Source: VXOI01 sp965261945
Lineage (GTDB): Bacteria > Chloroflexota > Dehalococcoidia > Lucifugimonadales > UBA3495
DNA length: 64,000 bases
Direction of reading: 5' to 3'
Assembly: GCA_965261945.1 (NCBI GenBank)
Contig: CBDHEF010000002.1
Span: 1,488,001 to 1,552,000, forward strand
Each line of letters starts with the position of its first letter. The first letter of the stretch is position 1. Under the pieces are notes generated by a model that worked only from the letters and a program-made list of their open reading frames with translations, did not search any database and was not told the origin of the DNA. Shown here piece after piece: positions 17,473-26,349 of the stretch. A program made the position numbers and the translations under genes.

Positions 17473-18240
17473 TTACAGCGCGGCGTTCACTTTCTTGAGG
17501 AAGTCCTCGGCGCCGATGCGGAGCAGGCCCCAGCCGGAGACGGTTACGAAGTTGGCTCCCTGCCTGACGAACTCCGCGACTCCGGCGGTGTCGGCGGGGT
17601 TGTTGCCGCCCACCCCGCAGGACTTGCCTCCCGCCCGGACCCGGGGGATGACCTCGCTCATCACACGGCGCACCTCGGCGGCGCCGGGATTGCCCATGCT
17701 CTGCCCCAGATCGGAAGCGGCCACGTGGAGAACGTCGGCCCCCGAGACCTGGAGAATGTCGTCCAGGTTGCCGACGGCTTCGACATCCTCGACCATTGGA
17801 ATTACCAGAACCTGCGAGTTGACCCAGGCCACCGCCTCGTCCCTGGTGACACCGATGCCGTAGTCCTGGGCGCGCCCGCCGCCCATCCCCCGGTAGCCGT
17901 CGGGGTAGTAGCGAGCCGCCCGCGCCACCGCCGCCGCCTGCTCCCCCGTGTTGACGTGCGGCACGATTATCCCCTGTAGGCCGCGATCGAGATAACGCAG
18001 GATGGTCTGCTCATGTTGATCGGGAACGCGGGCGATGGGCGTGATGCCGAAGGACTCGGCGGCCCGTACCATGTGCTCGACCTGATCCAGGCTGGAGGGC
18101 CCGTGTTCGCAGTCAATCATGACGAAGTCGTAGCCGAGAGCGCCGAAAATCTCCACCATGTCGGGTGCGTAACGGGTGATGATGGCGCCGAAAACGACCT
18201 CGCCCTCGTTGAGCTTGGCCTTGGTGGTGTTGGTGCGCAT
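17473..18240 (-). CDS. HpcH/HpaI aldolase family protein
   Basis: Class II pyruvate-type aldolase or 2,4-dihydroxyhept-2-ene-dioate aldolase-like protein (255 residues, TIM barrel). 'YDFVMIDCEHGPSSLDQ' near 38-54 matches the (D/E)xEH catalytic strand, 'PIARVPDQHEQTILRYLDRG' carries the substrate Arg, and 'GLQGIIVPHVNTGEQA' follows. The metal Glu/Asp pair is near 'IPMVEDVEAVGN' and 'VAASDLGQSMG'. RBS is AGAGGA 6 nt from the ATG. The next gene upstream in the same direction is the TPP-dependent decarboxylase, 75 nt away, so the two may act together in cleaving 2-keto acids. A second relative lies at 56254. Confidence 0.88.
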   Translation of the reverse strand: MRTNTTKAKLNEGEVVFGAIITRYAPDMVEIFGALGYDFVMIDCEHGPSSLDQVEHMVRAAESFGITPIARVPDQHEQTILRYLDRGLQGIIVPHVNTGEQAAAVARAARYYPDGYRGMGGGRAQDYGIGVTRDEAVAWVNSQVLVIPMVEDVEAVGNLDDILQVSGADVLHVAASDLGQSMGNPGAAEVRRVMSEVIPRVRAGGKSCGVGGNNPADTAGVAEFVRQGANFVTVSGWGLLRIGAEDFLKKVNAAL

Positions 18241-18315
18241 GGTTGTTCCTCTCTTCGGTAGTCGCCCGGGAATGGTCGATTCAGGCCGGCCGGATGGCCA
18301 AACTGCTGATATACC

Positions 18316-19986
18316 TTACAGCGAGCCGTCTATCACCATGTCCAGCAGGGCCGGTTTGCCGGAGGCCACCGCCCGGTCAACGGCGGGCTTGATCTGGGCC
18401 GGGTCGGTGATGCGCTCTCCGTGAACACCCATGCTGTTGGCGATGGCGGCCATGTCGAAGGGCGTGGCAAAGTCGGAGTACAGGAGCCTGCCGCCGGAGG
18501 TCTCGGGCAACTCCAGGATTTCCTCCTGGTAGACGTTGAAGTTGACCTTCAGCACACGGTAACTGCCATTGTTGCAGATGACGAAAATGCACGGGATGTT
18601 GTCGTTGGCCGCAGTCCAGAGTCCCTGGACGGTCATCATGGCGCTGCCATCGCCGATAATGCCGAAAACGGGCCGGTCTGGGTTGGCGCACTGGGTGCCC
18701 ATGGTCGTGCCCATGCCGCCTCCGATTGACTGCCCGCGGTAGCCCCGCAGGTCGCCGCGTTTCTGCGCCTGAAAGTAGTGGCGCATCGTACCCCGGTTGC
18801 TGATGGAGTCGTCGACCACGATGGCGTTGTCCGGCATGGCGGCGGCCAGTTCGGCCATCATGCGGGCCGGAGTCATGGGCTTGTGGTCCCACTTCTCGGC
18901 TACCGACTCCTCGAAGGCCTCCCGCCTGCGCCGGGCCTCGTTCACGGCAGCCTGCTTTCGCTCTTCGATTTCCGGCATATCGCCCGGAGACAGACGTTCC
19001 TTCAGGGCCGCCGTCAGGTCGGCAAGCGCCAGACCGCAGTGGCCCACGATGCCGACGTCGGTAGGCTCGGAACGACCGATGCGACTCGCGTCGGGGTCAA
19101 TGTGTATCAGCTTGGCTTCCGGCGGCAGGATTACGTCGCCCCAATAGAAAAGCTCCTCGAAGGGGTCGGAACCCACGGCCAGGACGAGATCAAAGGTTTG
19201 CAGCCCGGCGCGCTGAGCGGCAACCCGCAGGGAGAGGCTGCCCTGGAACTGGCCATGCGTGGTGGGGAAGGCCACCTCTGCGCCCCGGGCCTGGTAGACG
19301 GGCAAGCCCATCAGCTCTGCCAGCTCCATTGCCTCATCCACGGCGCCGTCATCGGAGAGCCGGTCGCCTACCAGCAGCATGGGCCGGCTGGAGTCCATCA
19401 GCAACGACGCGGCCTGGGCGATGCCCTCCGCGCTGGGCCGGACGGCGTTGTAGACCGGCCTGGACGGGACGATGTTCATCTCGGCCATTCCCTCCAGGGC
19501 GTTGGAGGTGAAACCGACGTATACCGGCCCCTTGGGGTGGCTGTTGGCCTCGTTGAAGGCCCGCCGGATGACGCTGGGAATCTGGTCGGGATGAGTCAGC
19601 TCGACTGCCCACTTGGTCACCGGACGCACCAGTTGGGCCAGGTCGGTGATGGTCTCGTTGGTTTTCCGAATGTCGTAGTTAGCGGAGGTCACCACCATGG
19701 GCGTGCCGGTGTTGAAGGCGTCCAGCAGCAGGGCGATGCCGTTGGCCAGTCCGCTGTCCACGTGAAGACTGACAAAGGATGCCCTTCCGGTGGCGCGGGC
19801 GTAGGACTCGCCCATTCCCACCGCGACGCTCTCCTGAAGTGTCAGGATGTATCGGAACTCCGGGTAATCTCCCAGGAGATCAATGATTGGCCCCTCGCTG
19901 GTGCCGGGATTGCCGAAAATGTGATCAACCCCTTCGGCCTTGAGCATTTCAAGAAGGGCCTGCTTGCCTGTCATCAATTGGGGCAT
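18316..19986 (-). CDS. Thiamine-pyrophosphate-dependent enzyme (benzoylformate decarboxylase/ALS-like)
   Basis: Three-domain TPP enzyme of 556 residues acting on a 2-keto acid. The catalytic Glu is in 'GNPGTSEGPIIDLLGD' near residue 30, the pattern of benzoylformate decarboxylases rather than of acetolactate synthases. The central domain has 'LAVGSDPFEELFYWGD'. The TPP/Mg motif runs from 'GIIGDGSAMMTVQGLW' to 'FVICNNGSYRVLK'. The start at 19986 is preceded by GGAGG 5 nt upstream; the frame is open to 20046 without family sequence. Lies upstream of the HpcH aldolase on the same strand. Confidence 0.88.
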   Translation of the reverse strand: MPQLMTGKQALLEMLKAEGVDHIFGNPGTSEGPIIDLLGDYPEFRYILTLQESVAVGMGESYARATGRASFVSLHVDSGLANGIALLLDAFNTGTPMVVTSANYDIRKTNETITDLAQLVRPVTKWAVELTHPDQIPSVIRRAFNEANSHPKGPVYVGFTSNALEGMAEMNIVPSRPVYNAVRPSAEGIAQAASLLMDSSRPMLLVGDRLSDDGAVDEAMELAELMGLPVYQARGAEVAFPTTHGQFQGSLSLRVAAQRAGLQTFDLVLAVGSDPFEELFYWGDVILPPEAKLIHIDPDASRIGRSEPTDVGIVGHCGLALADLTAALKERLSPGDMPEIEERKQAAVNEARRRREAFEESVAEKWDHKPMTPARMMAELAAAMPDNAIVVDDSISNRGTMRHYFQAQKRGDLRGYRGQSIGGGMGTTMGTQCANPDRPVFGIIGDGSAMMTVQGLWTAANDNIPCIFVICNNGSYRVLKVNFNVYQEEILELPETSGGRLLYSDFATPFDMAAIANSMGVHGERITDPAQIKPAVDRAVASGKPALLDMVIDGSL

Positions 19987-20174
19987 GAATGCCTCCGGAG
20001 ATGGCTGCCCGGTTCGATGAATGCCAGGCAGCCGGAATGCTGGCATTTTACAGCAATCGGCAGGCCGGGCAATGCCAGGTAAATTTGCGCTGGGGCGGTG
20101 CGTCTGGCAGAATACTGTAGAATACTAATGATTAGTGCATAGACGCCCCCATCAGGCGAAAGGAGTGTTGGCCG

Positions 20175-21125
20175 ATGGCTGACGACCTGCTCGATTTGCA
20201 GTCAACCCCGGACGCCCGCTACATCATCGCCGGTTGGCGGCGTCAGTGGTCCGATGGCGGTGAAATTTCCAGCGGCCTGCCCCGTTACCTGATCGACAAA
20301 CTCCAGGCCAGACGCATAGGCTCCATGGGAAGCGATGTGGCCAAGCTGTGCTACCCCTTCCAGGTGCCCGGCACCCACGACACTTACCGTCCGCGAGTGG
20401 CCTACCGGGATGGCCTGCCCGACACGGATATGCGCCGGGAGAACAACTTTTTCGACGCGGGGAACGGGGTGGTCATCTTCTTGGGCGAAGAGCCGTGGTT
20501 CCGGCTGGACGTTTACGCTGACGCCTTCTTCCAGGCAGTGAAACAGTTGGAAGTGTCGCAGACGGTGGCGGTCGAGGGCTACAACGGCGCGGCGCCGCCC
20601 GACATGGAGCGCAGCGTCAGTTGCATATACAGCCAAGCCAGCATGAAGTCCGAGATGGACAAGCTGGGAGTCAGGTATTCCAACTATGGCTCACAAGGCC
20701 GCAACGGGCCGACCATCGGCATGGCCCTGATCACCGTGGCCCACTTTCAGCATCCTGAATTGGAGATGTTCCGTCTTGGAGCAATGGCCCCCATGTACCC
20801 CTTCCTCACCTCCAACAACGACCCCGTGGGCATCAGCCGCGACCATCGCTCCTTCTATGACATCATGCGGCGCATCAACTCCATCTTCAAGCTGGACTTC
20901 GACCTGTCTGAACTCTTCAACCTGGGCGAGGCGGAGTCACAGGAGTTACAGGACACCCTCGAAAAAATTGCCAGCACCAACCCAACCGCCAAGGAACTCA
21001 TCGATCGCGCCCGCACCGATTTCAACTACACCCCCTTCGATCCCGCGGTGGAACTGGACCCGGCGCTGGACGATATGCTAGAAGACATCCTGCGCAACGC
21101 ACCGGGAGGCGACAGCGGGGGCTAG
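20175..21125 (+). CDS. PAC2 family protein
   Basis: A 316-residue protein with PAC2 features: the N-terminal 'AGWRRQWSDGGEISSGLPRY' and 'LIDKLQARRIGSMGSD', then 'FFDAGNGVVIFLGEEPWFRL', and the central 'QTVAVEGYNGAAPPDM' where family members form a Rossmann-like core related to proteasome assembly chaperones. Bacterial PAC2 proteins are of unknown role, often linked with proteasome or ATP-grasp genes; none are adjacent here. AGGAG at 20161-20165 supports the start. Upstream there is a direct repeat AGAATACT (20110-20117, 20120-20127). Confidence 0.75.
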   Translation: MADDLLDLQSTPDARYIIAGWRRQWSDGGEISSGLPRYLIDKLQARRIGSMGSDVAKLCYPFQVPGTHDTYRPRVAYRDGLPDTDMRRENNFFDAGNGVVIFLGEEPWFRLDVYADAFFQAVKQLEVSQTVAVEGYNGAAPPDMERSVSCIYSQASMKSEMDKLGVRYSNYGSQGRNGPTIGMALITVAHFQHPELEMFRLGAMAPMYPFLTSNNDPVGISRDHRSFYDIMRRINSIFKLDFDLSELFNLGEAESQELQDTLEKIASTNPTAKELIDRARTDFNYTPFDPAVELDPALDDMLEDILRNAPGGDSGG

Positions 21126-21139
21126 AGAGTGTTACAAGT

Positions 21140-21185
21140 CCCTTCCCCCCAAAGGGAGAGGGTCATCAGGGTGAGGGTGAGGACG
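21140..21185. repeat. Half copy of the palindromic element
   Basis: CCCTTCCCCCCAAAGGGAGAGGG followed by GGGTGAGGGTGAGG, equal to the left half of the full elements. It lies between the convergent PAC2 and PhnD-like genes. Confidence 0.6.
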
Positions 21186-21264
21186 TCCCGCTGGTTTAGC
21201 CGGAACAGCTTAAGCAAACCCACCTTGCCTTAATCCGGCCGGGATATGTCTGCCACACTCCCTC

Positions 21265-22056
21265 TTAGACCAGGCCCTCTGCCACTGCCGCCGCCTCGAT
21301 AAGCTCCCAACCGTCCTGTATGCCGGGCACGAAGCTGTTGCAGGCTTCACCCTTCAGAACTGCCCGCTCCACCTCGTCCTCCCCGGTAACCGACAGGAAG
21401 GCCGCCTCGATATCCCGGGCTAACGACGGCTCCAGACCCGTCCGCGCCGTGAAGCAGCAATGACTGTACCCGGGGCTGGAATAGAAGATGCGCACCTGCT
21501 CGCGGGGCAGGCTGCCATCCTCCGCCATGGTCTCCATCGTCCTCTGGCTGACCGAACCGGCGTCGAACTCACCCGACGCCACGCGCTCCACCACGTCGCG
21601 CTCGTCGGAGCGAGTCGCCGACTGCCGCTGCTCGTAGAAACTGGCGGCTGCCAGATCCTTGCCGGGATTGATGCCCGCCTGCTTCAGGAGATAGTGAGGC
21701 ACCAGCCCGGCCTGTTCCGAGCCGCGCCTTCCGAAGGCAAAGCGCTGGCCCTTCAGGTCCTCCACCGTTTCGATGCCTGACCCGGGGTGGGTGATGAAGT
21801 GCGTTCTGAAGCCGATGTCCACGTCGCGCATGGCGATTACCTGGCAAGGCTCATCCAGCAGCCGCCTGATCTTGACATACCCCAGCGGCCCGTTCCAAGC
21901 TAAATCAATGTAGCCCGACACGAATGCCTCCGCCATGGCATCGTAGTCGGAAAAAAGCACCCAATCCATCTCGATGCCCCGCCGCCGGAACAGCGTCTCC
22001 AACCCCTGGAACACTTCGAGGTGAGCAATCGTTGCCGTGCCGCCCAATCTGACCAT
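21265..22056 (-). CDS. PhnD-like substrate-binding protein
   Basis: Phosphonate/phosphite-type binding protein fold of 263 residues. 'FQGLETLFRRRGIEMDWVLF' opens the chain, 'FVSGYIDLAWNGPLGYVKIR' carries the ligand loop, followed by 'SGIETVEDLKGQRFAFGRRG' and 'RVASGEFDAGSVSQRTME', all typical of PhnD/SsuA-like receptors. The start at 22056 follows GGGAGG by 6 nt. The chain has no signal peptide or lipobox in this frame, and no transporter genes are adjacent, so it may act in the cytoplasm as a ligand sensor or enzyme like the ThiY/NMT1-type proteins. Confidence 0.75.
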   Translation of the reverse strand: MVRLGGTATIAHLEVFQGLETLFRRRGIEMDWVLFSDYDAMAEAFVSGYIDLAWNGPLGYVKIRRLLDEPCQVIAMRDVDIGFRTHFITHPGSGIETVEDLKGQRFAFGRRGSEQAGLVPHYLLKQAGINPGKDLAAASFYEQRQSATRSDERDVVERVASGEFDAGSVSQRTMETMAEDGSLPREQVRIFYSSPGYSHCCFTARTGLEPSLARDIEAAFLSVTGEDEVERAVLKGEACNSFVPGIQDGWELIEAAAVAEGLV

Positions 22057-22225
22057 GTGAGGCCTCCCAGCAATAACCTCTTTGCGCCAATAATAGCAGG
22101 ATTCAGTCCCGTTTGAGGGCATGTATGTTCCACAAGTTGCCAAGTCAATCCTTCAGTTTCATTATCAACTACTTTCCTGCTAATATGAGATTGGACTAAG
22201 CCCATTTCGGAAGGAGTAGGGAGCT

Positions 22226-22714
22226 ATGGGCTACAAGCCTAGAGAGCTAGGGCACATCAACATCTACGTCCGCAACGCGGAACGGGCGCGCGACTGGTAC
22301 GAGGACCTGCTGGGGCTGCACACCTACGGGTTCCGGCCCGGACGCGCCGCCTTCATGACCGCCGACCCCGGCAACTCCCACGAGATCGCGCTGGTGGAAG
22401 TGGGAGAAGACGCCCCCGGCCCGCAGAAGGGGCAGGTGGGCCTGAACCACATGGCCTGGTACATGGAGAGCCTCGACGACCTGAAGGAACTCTACTACCG
22501 CATCAAGGAAAGGAACATCGAAATTGAAAGCGTCTCCGACCACGGCCACGCCGTCGGCATTTACATCCGCGACCCGGACGGCAACGGCATAGAGGTCTCC
22601 TACGAGATGCCCGCCAGCGAGTGGGGCCACGAAGAAGGCCAATACATGATCGGCGGCACGGAGAAGGGCCGCCTCCCCGGCCCCTGGGACGAGGAACCGG
22701 CCAGGGTTCGCTAA
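22226..22714 (+). CDS. VOC family protein (catechol-dioxygenase-like)
   Basis: A 162-residue VOC domain with a complete 2-His-1-Glu facial triad pattern as in extradiol dioxygenases: 'LGHINIYVRNAERARDWYE' at the start (His), 'VGLNHMAWYMESLDDLKELY' (second His), and 'IRDPDGNGIEVSYE' near residue 130 (Glu). The tail after 140 is a loop region ending 'WDEEPARVR'. Likely an Fe- or Mn-dependent enzyme on an aromatic or small diol; substrate unknown. Followed by a strong hairpin. Confidence 0.85.
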   Translation: MGYKPRELGHINIYVRNAERARDWYEDLLGLHTYGFRPGRAAFMTADPGNSHEIALVEVGEDAPGPQKGQVGLNHMAWYMESLDDLKELYYRIKERNIEIESVSDHGHAVGIYIRDPDGNGIEVSYEMPASEWGHEEGQYMIGGTEKGRLPGPWDEEPARVR

Positions 22715-22743
22715 AACCAAGGTTCACTAAAAGGGAAACAAGC

Positions 22744-22772
22744 GGCCCTTTCCCTGGGACAGGGAAAGGGCC
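22744..22772 (+). terminator. Perfect 12-bp hairpin after the VOC gene
   Basis: GGCCCTTTCCCT / AGGGAAAGGGCC with a 5-nt loop, 30 nt after the stop codon. There is no clear T-run, so termination is likely but not certain. Just upstream an imperfect tandem repeat (GGTTCGCTAAAACCA / GGTTCACTAAAA) spans the gene's stop codon. Confidence 0.5.
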
Positions 22773-22823
22773 TGAAGTATAAAGCCAAGGCCAGAACCGC
22801 ACCTTCCAGTTCGGAGACTATCT

Positions 22824-23381
22824 ATGACAACGGCCAAGCAGGGCTTGCTAACCGCCGAAGACCTGCTGCGATTGGACAGCCAGGGCGTAAAGGGCGAGTT
22901 GATTCGCGGGGCGCTTCACGAAAGGATGCCAGCAGGTGGACGACACGGCGAAATTGCAGTGGCTTTAGCCACCGAGTTCAGGGCTTTTGTGAGGCCACGA
23001 CGTTTGGGGCGAGTGGGCGGAACGGATACCGGGGTACTCTTGGGACGCGACCCGGACACCGTGCGGGAACCCGACGTGTTTTTCATTTCGGCAGAGAGAC
23101 TGCCGCTGAACGTAGAAGTCACCGGATACTACCAGTTAGTCCCCGACTTGGTGGCCGAAATAAGGTACCCCAGCGACTCGCTGGCGGAATTCGATGGGAA
23201 GATAGCCATGTGGCTGCGGGAGGGCGCACGGCTGGTTCTAGCGATTTTCCCGGACACCAAAACCGCTAGAATTCACCGGCCGGCCGGTTCGACCACCGAC
23301 CTCTCCTACGACGACACCCTCGACGGCGAGGACGTGCTGCCGGGGTTCGCCTGTCCGCTGCAAGACATCTTCGATCTCTAG
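22824..23381 (+). CDS. Uma2 family endonuclease (DUF820)
   Basis: PD-(D/E)XK-fold protein of 185 residues. Signature strands: 'GELIRGALHERMPAGGRHGE' (Glu and the GxxHG), 'DTVREPDVFFISAERLP' (PDxxF), 'PDLVAEIRYPSDSLAEFDGK' (the E-x-(S/Y) metal strand), and 'YLREGARLVL'-like 'WLREGARLVLAIFP'. Uma2 proteins are widespread in Chloroflexi and cyanobacteria; cellular role is unsettled. The end overlaps the convergent aminotransferase by 4 bp. Confidence 0.88.
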   Translation: MTTAKQGLLTAEDLLRLDSQGVKGELIRGALHERMPAGGRHGEIAVALATEFRAFVRPRRLGRVGGTDTGVLLGRDPDTVREPDVFFISAERLPLNVEVTGYYQLVPDLVAEIRYPSDSLAEFDGKIAMWLREGARLVLAIFPDTKTARIHRPAGSTTDLSYDDTLDGEDVLPGFACPLQDIFDL

Positions 23382-24685
23382 CTGCCAACCCCGCCCATCG
23401 CAGCGTCCAGTATCTCCGCCGCTTCGTCCATCTGCGCCTCGGTGGTGGTGAAGGGCGGGACGAAGCGAAAGACTGAGCCGTTGCGCCGGACGCTCATTAT
23501 CAGCCCATTCTCCAGGCACCGGCGGCCAATCTCGCGGCCCTGCGCGTAGGCCGGCTCCCGGGTGGCTCGGTCGGTCACCAGTTCGATGCCCTGCAACAGG
23601 CCCCTTCCCCGAATGTCCCCGATGATTTCGTGCCTCGACTCCAGCCTCTCTAGGTGCTCCCGCCAGTAGGCGCCGATGCGCTGGGCTACGTCGGTCAGCA
23701 TTTCCTCCAGGATGATGTCTATGCTGGCGATGGCGGCGTGGCAGGGCATGGGGTCGTTGGAGTGGGAATGGCCGACCACCAGTCCTGACTCCGACGCCTT
23801 TTCCTCGATTTCGTCAGTAGTGATAGCGGCGCTGATGGCCACGCCGCCGCCGAAGTGCTTGGAGATGGTGAAGATGTCAGGCACGACGCCCTCCTGTTCG
23901 AAGGCCCACATCGTCCCCAGCTTGGCCAGCCCGGTCTGCGCCTCGTCCACTATGAGCAACGCGCCCCGGGCCTCGCAGCGGCGCTTCAGCTCCGCCAGCC
24001 AGCCTGGGGGCAGGTCAATGACGCCGCCGGCGCTGAACAACGGCTCGGTGATTACTCCGGCCAGAGGGCCGTCGGCTTGGGCGTCCAGCAGCTCGAAGCT
24101 GGTGTCGAGGCAGGAGTAGTCGCAGGCCGGCCGGTCCTGGCAGAACCGGCAACGGTAGCGGTAAGGCGCGATGATGGGATAGTGGCCCGGCGCGTAGGGG
24201 CCGTAGCCCTCGTGCCAGCCGGAAAAAGTGACAGCGCGGGTGGAGTCGTTCATGCCGTGGAAGCTGACCGCAGGGCTGGCAATCTCGTAGCCGCCGGTAT
24301 AGCGCTTGGCGATGGCCATCGCCGCCTCGTTTGAATCGCTGCCGGAGGTCAGGAGCATCGAGCGGTTCATGCCCTCCGGGGAAATCTCGGCCAGCCGCGC
24401 CGCCAGAATGATCTCCTGGTCGTTGAACATACTCATGTGGCTGTGGATGAGCGTCTCGCCGCTCTCGTGCAGCGCCTGAACGATGCGCGGGTGGTTGTGA
24501 CCGAGGGCGGCGCACATCTGCCCGGAGTTGAAGTCGAGGTACTCCTTGCCGTTTACGTCGCGCACCACCGAACCTCGCCCCCAGACCATGATGGGGCCGG
24601 TGACGATGTTCTTGTCTATGCGGCTGCGAAAGCTGAACTTGCGGGCCAGCTCCAGCAACTCGGCCTCGGTCAACTGTTGGGTCAT
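23378..24685 (-). CDS. Class III PLP-dependent aminotransferase
   Basis: Fold-type I aminotransferase of 435 residues, omega-amino acid or dialkylglycine-decarboxylase-like. 'LDFNSGQMCAALGHNHPRIV' near 50 and 'MLLTSGSDSNEAAMAIAKRY' near 110 are family marks; 'LLIVDEAQTGLAKLGTMWAF' carries the PLP Asp, and Lys276 in 'ISKHFGGG' is the Schiff-base lysine. A Cys-rich insert 'CRFCQDRPACDYSC' near residue 178 resembles the metal-like Cys cluster found in some dialkylglycine decarboxylase relatives. RBS AGGAGG lies 7 nt before the start. Substrate unknown. Confidence 0.9.
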   Translation of the reverse strand: MTQQLTEAELLELARKFSFRSRIDKNIVTGPIMVWGRGSVVRDVNGKEYLDFNSGQMCAALGHNHPRIVQALHESGETLIHSHMSMFNDQEIILAARLAEISPEGMNRSMLLTSGSDSNEAAMAIAKRYTGGYEIASPAVSFHGMNDSTRAVTFSGWHEGYGPYAPGHYPIIAPYRYRCRFCQDRPACDYSCLDTSFELLDAQADGPLAGVITEPLFSAGGVIDLPPGWLAELKRRCEARGALLIVDEAQTGLAKLGTMWAFEQEGVVPDIFTISKHFGGGVAISAAITTDEIEEKASESGLVVGHSHSNDPMPCHAAIASIDIILEEMLTDVAQRIGAYWREHLERLESRHEIIGDIRGRGLLQGIELVTDRATREPAYAQGREIGRRCLENGLIMSVRRNGSVFRFVPPFTTTEAQMDEAAEILDAAMGGVGS

Positions 24686-24740
24686 CGCTCAGCCTCCTGG
24701 GATAAATTCCGGTACGCACAAGCAAAAGCGACCAGCCATC

Positions 24741-24842
24741 ATTCCCGCACAAAGCGGGAATCCAGAAACTCAATCAGCCAGTCGCGTCCGCTTTCCTTGA
24801 CGCCCATTTGGATTCCCGCTTTCGCCGGGGATGACGGGAATC
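24741..24842. repeat. Dispersed inverted-repeat element of the ATTCCCGC type
   Basis: ATTCCCGCACAAAGCGGGAA plus TCC at 24741-24763 and GGATTCCCGCTTTCGCCGGG followed by GATGACGGGAATC at 24810-24842 bound a 100-bp unit. The outer and inner copies pair in several ways. It sits in the 180-bp gap between the aminotransferase and an LLM gene. No coding content. Confidence 0.7.
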
Positions 24843-24865
24843 GATTGTGCGCTTCGTGTTGAAAA

Positions 24866-26038
24866 TTATGCTTGGGCCTTGAACTTGGGCATCACATCCT
24901 TTCCAAAGGCTTCCAGTTGCTCGAGGATGACGTTCTGCGGTGTACCAATGACAGAGCCGACGTTTATCTGGTCCAGGCCGGGATACATATCCTGGATAGC
25001 CTCCAGCTTCTCGGTGACCAGTTCGGGCGGCCCGCAGAGCCAGGAGCCGGCCTTAACGCCGTCCTCCAGGGAGGGCAGGCCGGCCTCGCGGGCGCGGCGC
25101 GGGTCTTCCATTGCCCGTATCTGGTCGTCTGACAGCCCGCGGACGAAGCCCAGCGGCGCGAACATCTTCATGTTCTCCTCGAAGAAGCCGCGGGCCTCCC
25201 GGATGGCCTTCTCCTCGGTCTCGGCGATGTGGATGGAGTAGCCTATTGCCAGGTCTTCGCCCAACTCGGTCTCGCGGCCGTGGGCGGCCAGTGTGTCGCG
25301 CCACTGGCGCATCACGCCCTCGGTTGCGCCGCCGGCTGCCGCGCCGCCGCCGATGATGCCCTTGATGTGGTGTTTGGCCATGAAGTCCATCGCCCGCTGG
25401 CTGGCGCTGACCACCGGCTGCCACGTCTCAACGGGCAGGGTGCGCGGGCGCGGAACCAGCGTGATTTCCTTCAGCGTGTAACCGCGATAAGGAACTTCCG
25501 GCGGAATCTTGTAGAACCTGCCCTCATAGGAGAAGGACTCCTCGTTGAAGGCTTTCATTATGATTTCGACCTGTTCTTCGAACATCTCGCGGTTGGCTTC
25601 GTTGTCGCTCAAAGTGCTGGGGACGCCAAAGGTGTCCACCTCCCGCGAGTGATAGCCGCGCCCGACGCCGAAGATGACCCGCCCCTTGGTTAGAATGTCG
25701 GCGGTGGCGTAATCCTCTGCCAGCCGCAGCGGGTGCCACATGGGGTTGATGTTGAAGCCGCAACCGAACTTGAGGTTCTTGGTCAGGTGGGCCAGGTGCA
25801 CGTAGAGCAGCAGCAGGTTGGGCAGGCACTCATACCCCTCCCGCTGGAAGTGGTGCTCGGCTGACCAGAAGGTATCGTAGCCCATTTCTTCCATCTTGAG
25901 CACAATGGCCTCGGTCTTGTCGAACACGCCCGCGAGCTGGTCGTCCGGTAGCCAACGCTCGTTGACTGGCGTACCATCCAGTCCGATGTTGTCCAGATCA
26001 ACGTGACCGGCGAAAAGACTGCCGAATTTGGTTATCAT
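24866..26038 (-). CDS. LLM class flavin-dependent oxidoreductase
   Basis: Third LLM protein (390 residues). 'MGYDTFWSAEHHFQREGYEC' near 52-71 holds the AEHH strand; 'GCGFNINPMWHPLRLAEDYA' and 'GRVIFGVGRGYHSREVDTFG' follow, the latter with the flavin-site GRGY turn. 'IAETEEKAIREARGFFEEN' and the C-terminal 'CGPPELVTEKLEAIQ' are as in the family. Strong GGAGG before the ATG. It lies upstream of the class III aminotransferase on the same strand, separated by a repeat. Confidence 0.92.
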   Translation of the reverse strand: MITKFGSLFAGHVDLDNIGLDGTPVNERWLPDDQLAGVFDKTEAIVLKMEEMGYDTFWSAEHHFQREGYECLPNLLLLYVHLAHLTKNLKFGCGFNINPMWHPLRLAEDYATADILTKGRVIFGVGRGYHSREVDTFGVPSTLSDNEANREMFEEQVEIIMKAFNEESFSYEGRFYKIPPEVPYRGYTLKEITLVPRPRTLPVETWQPVVSASQRAMDFMAKHHIKGIIGGGAAAGGATEGVMRQWRDTLAAHGRETELGEDLAIGYSIHIAETEEKAIREARGFFEENMKMFAPLGFVRGLSDDQIRAMEDPRRAREAGLPSLEDGVKAGSWLCGPPELVTEKLEAIQDMYPGLDQINVGSVIGTPQNVILEQLEAFGKDVMPKFKAQA

Positions 26039-26349
26039 AGCTCCCCTCCATACTGGGACGTTTGGCTTATGTTCCGTTTTAGGTTTTCAGAAACTTTCGG
26101 TTTCGTAAATTGCCGCGCCGGAAATGCGCACACAGATACCCGGATTGAACTCAACCCGGCGGTATTGGGAGCGACCTGGCACAATATCGTTGCAGGGCCA
26201 ATGGCCCATTGTAATGGGGCAGTCAACCTTGTCAACTGTTACAGCAGGGTCTGTTACGGTCTTTAGATTGTTCCCTTTCCCTCCTCAGGCAGGCATTTCG
26301 CGGGGTTTGATAAAATGAGCCGGCCACACGCTGGCGGAGGGGTGCCTGG
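26039..26349. other. Divergent intergenic region
   Basis: A 311-bp gap between the leftward LLM gene and the rightward response regulator. I see no gene. It is less GC-rich than its flanks. TAAAAT at 26311-26316 could be a -10 for the regulator, but no matching -35 is evident. GGAGGGG at 26336-26342 is the regulator's ribosome site. Confidence 0.5.

Noticed and set aside
18778..20082. 434-codon rightward frame opposite the TPP-dependent enzyme
   Set aside because: No motif, His/Gly-rich composition typical of an antisense frame; the leftward TPP enzyme is complete.
24741..24842. Insertion sequence ends
   Set aside because: The inverted repeats enclose only about 100 bp with no transposase; it fits a non-coding dispersed repeat.
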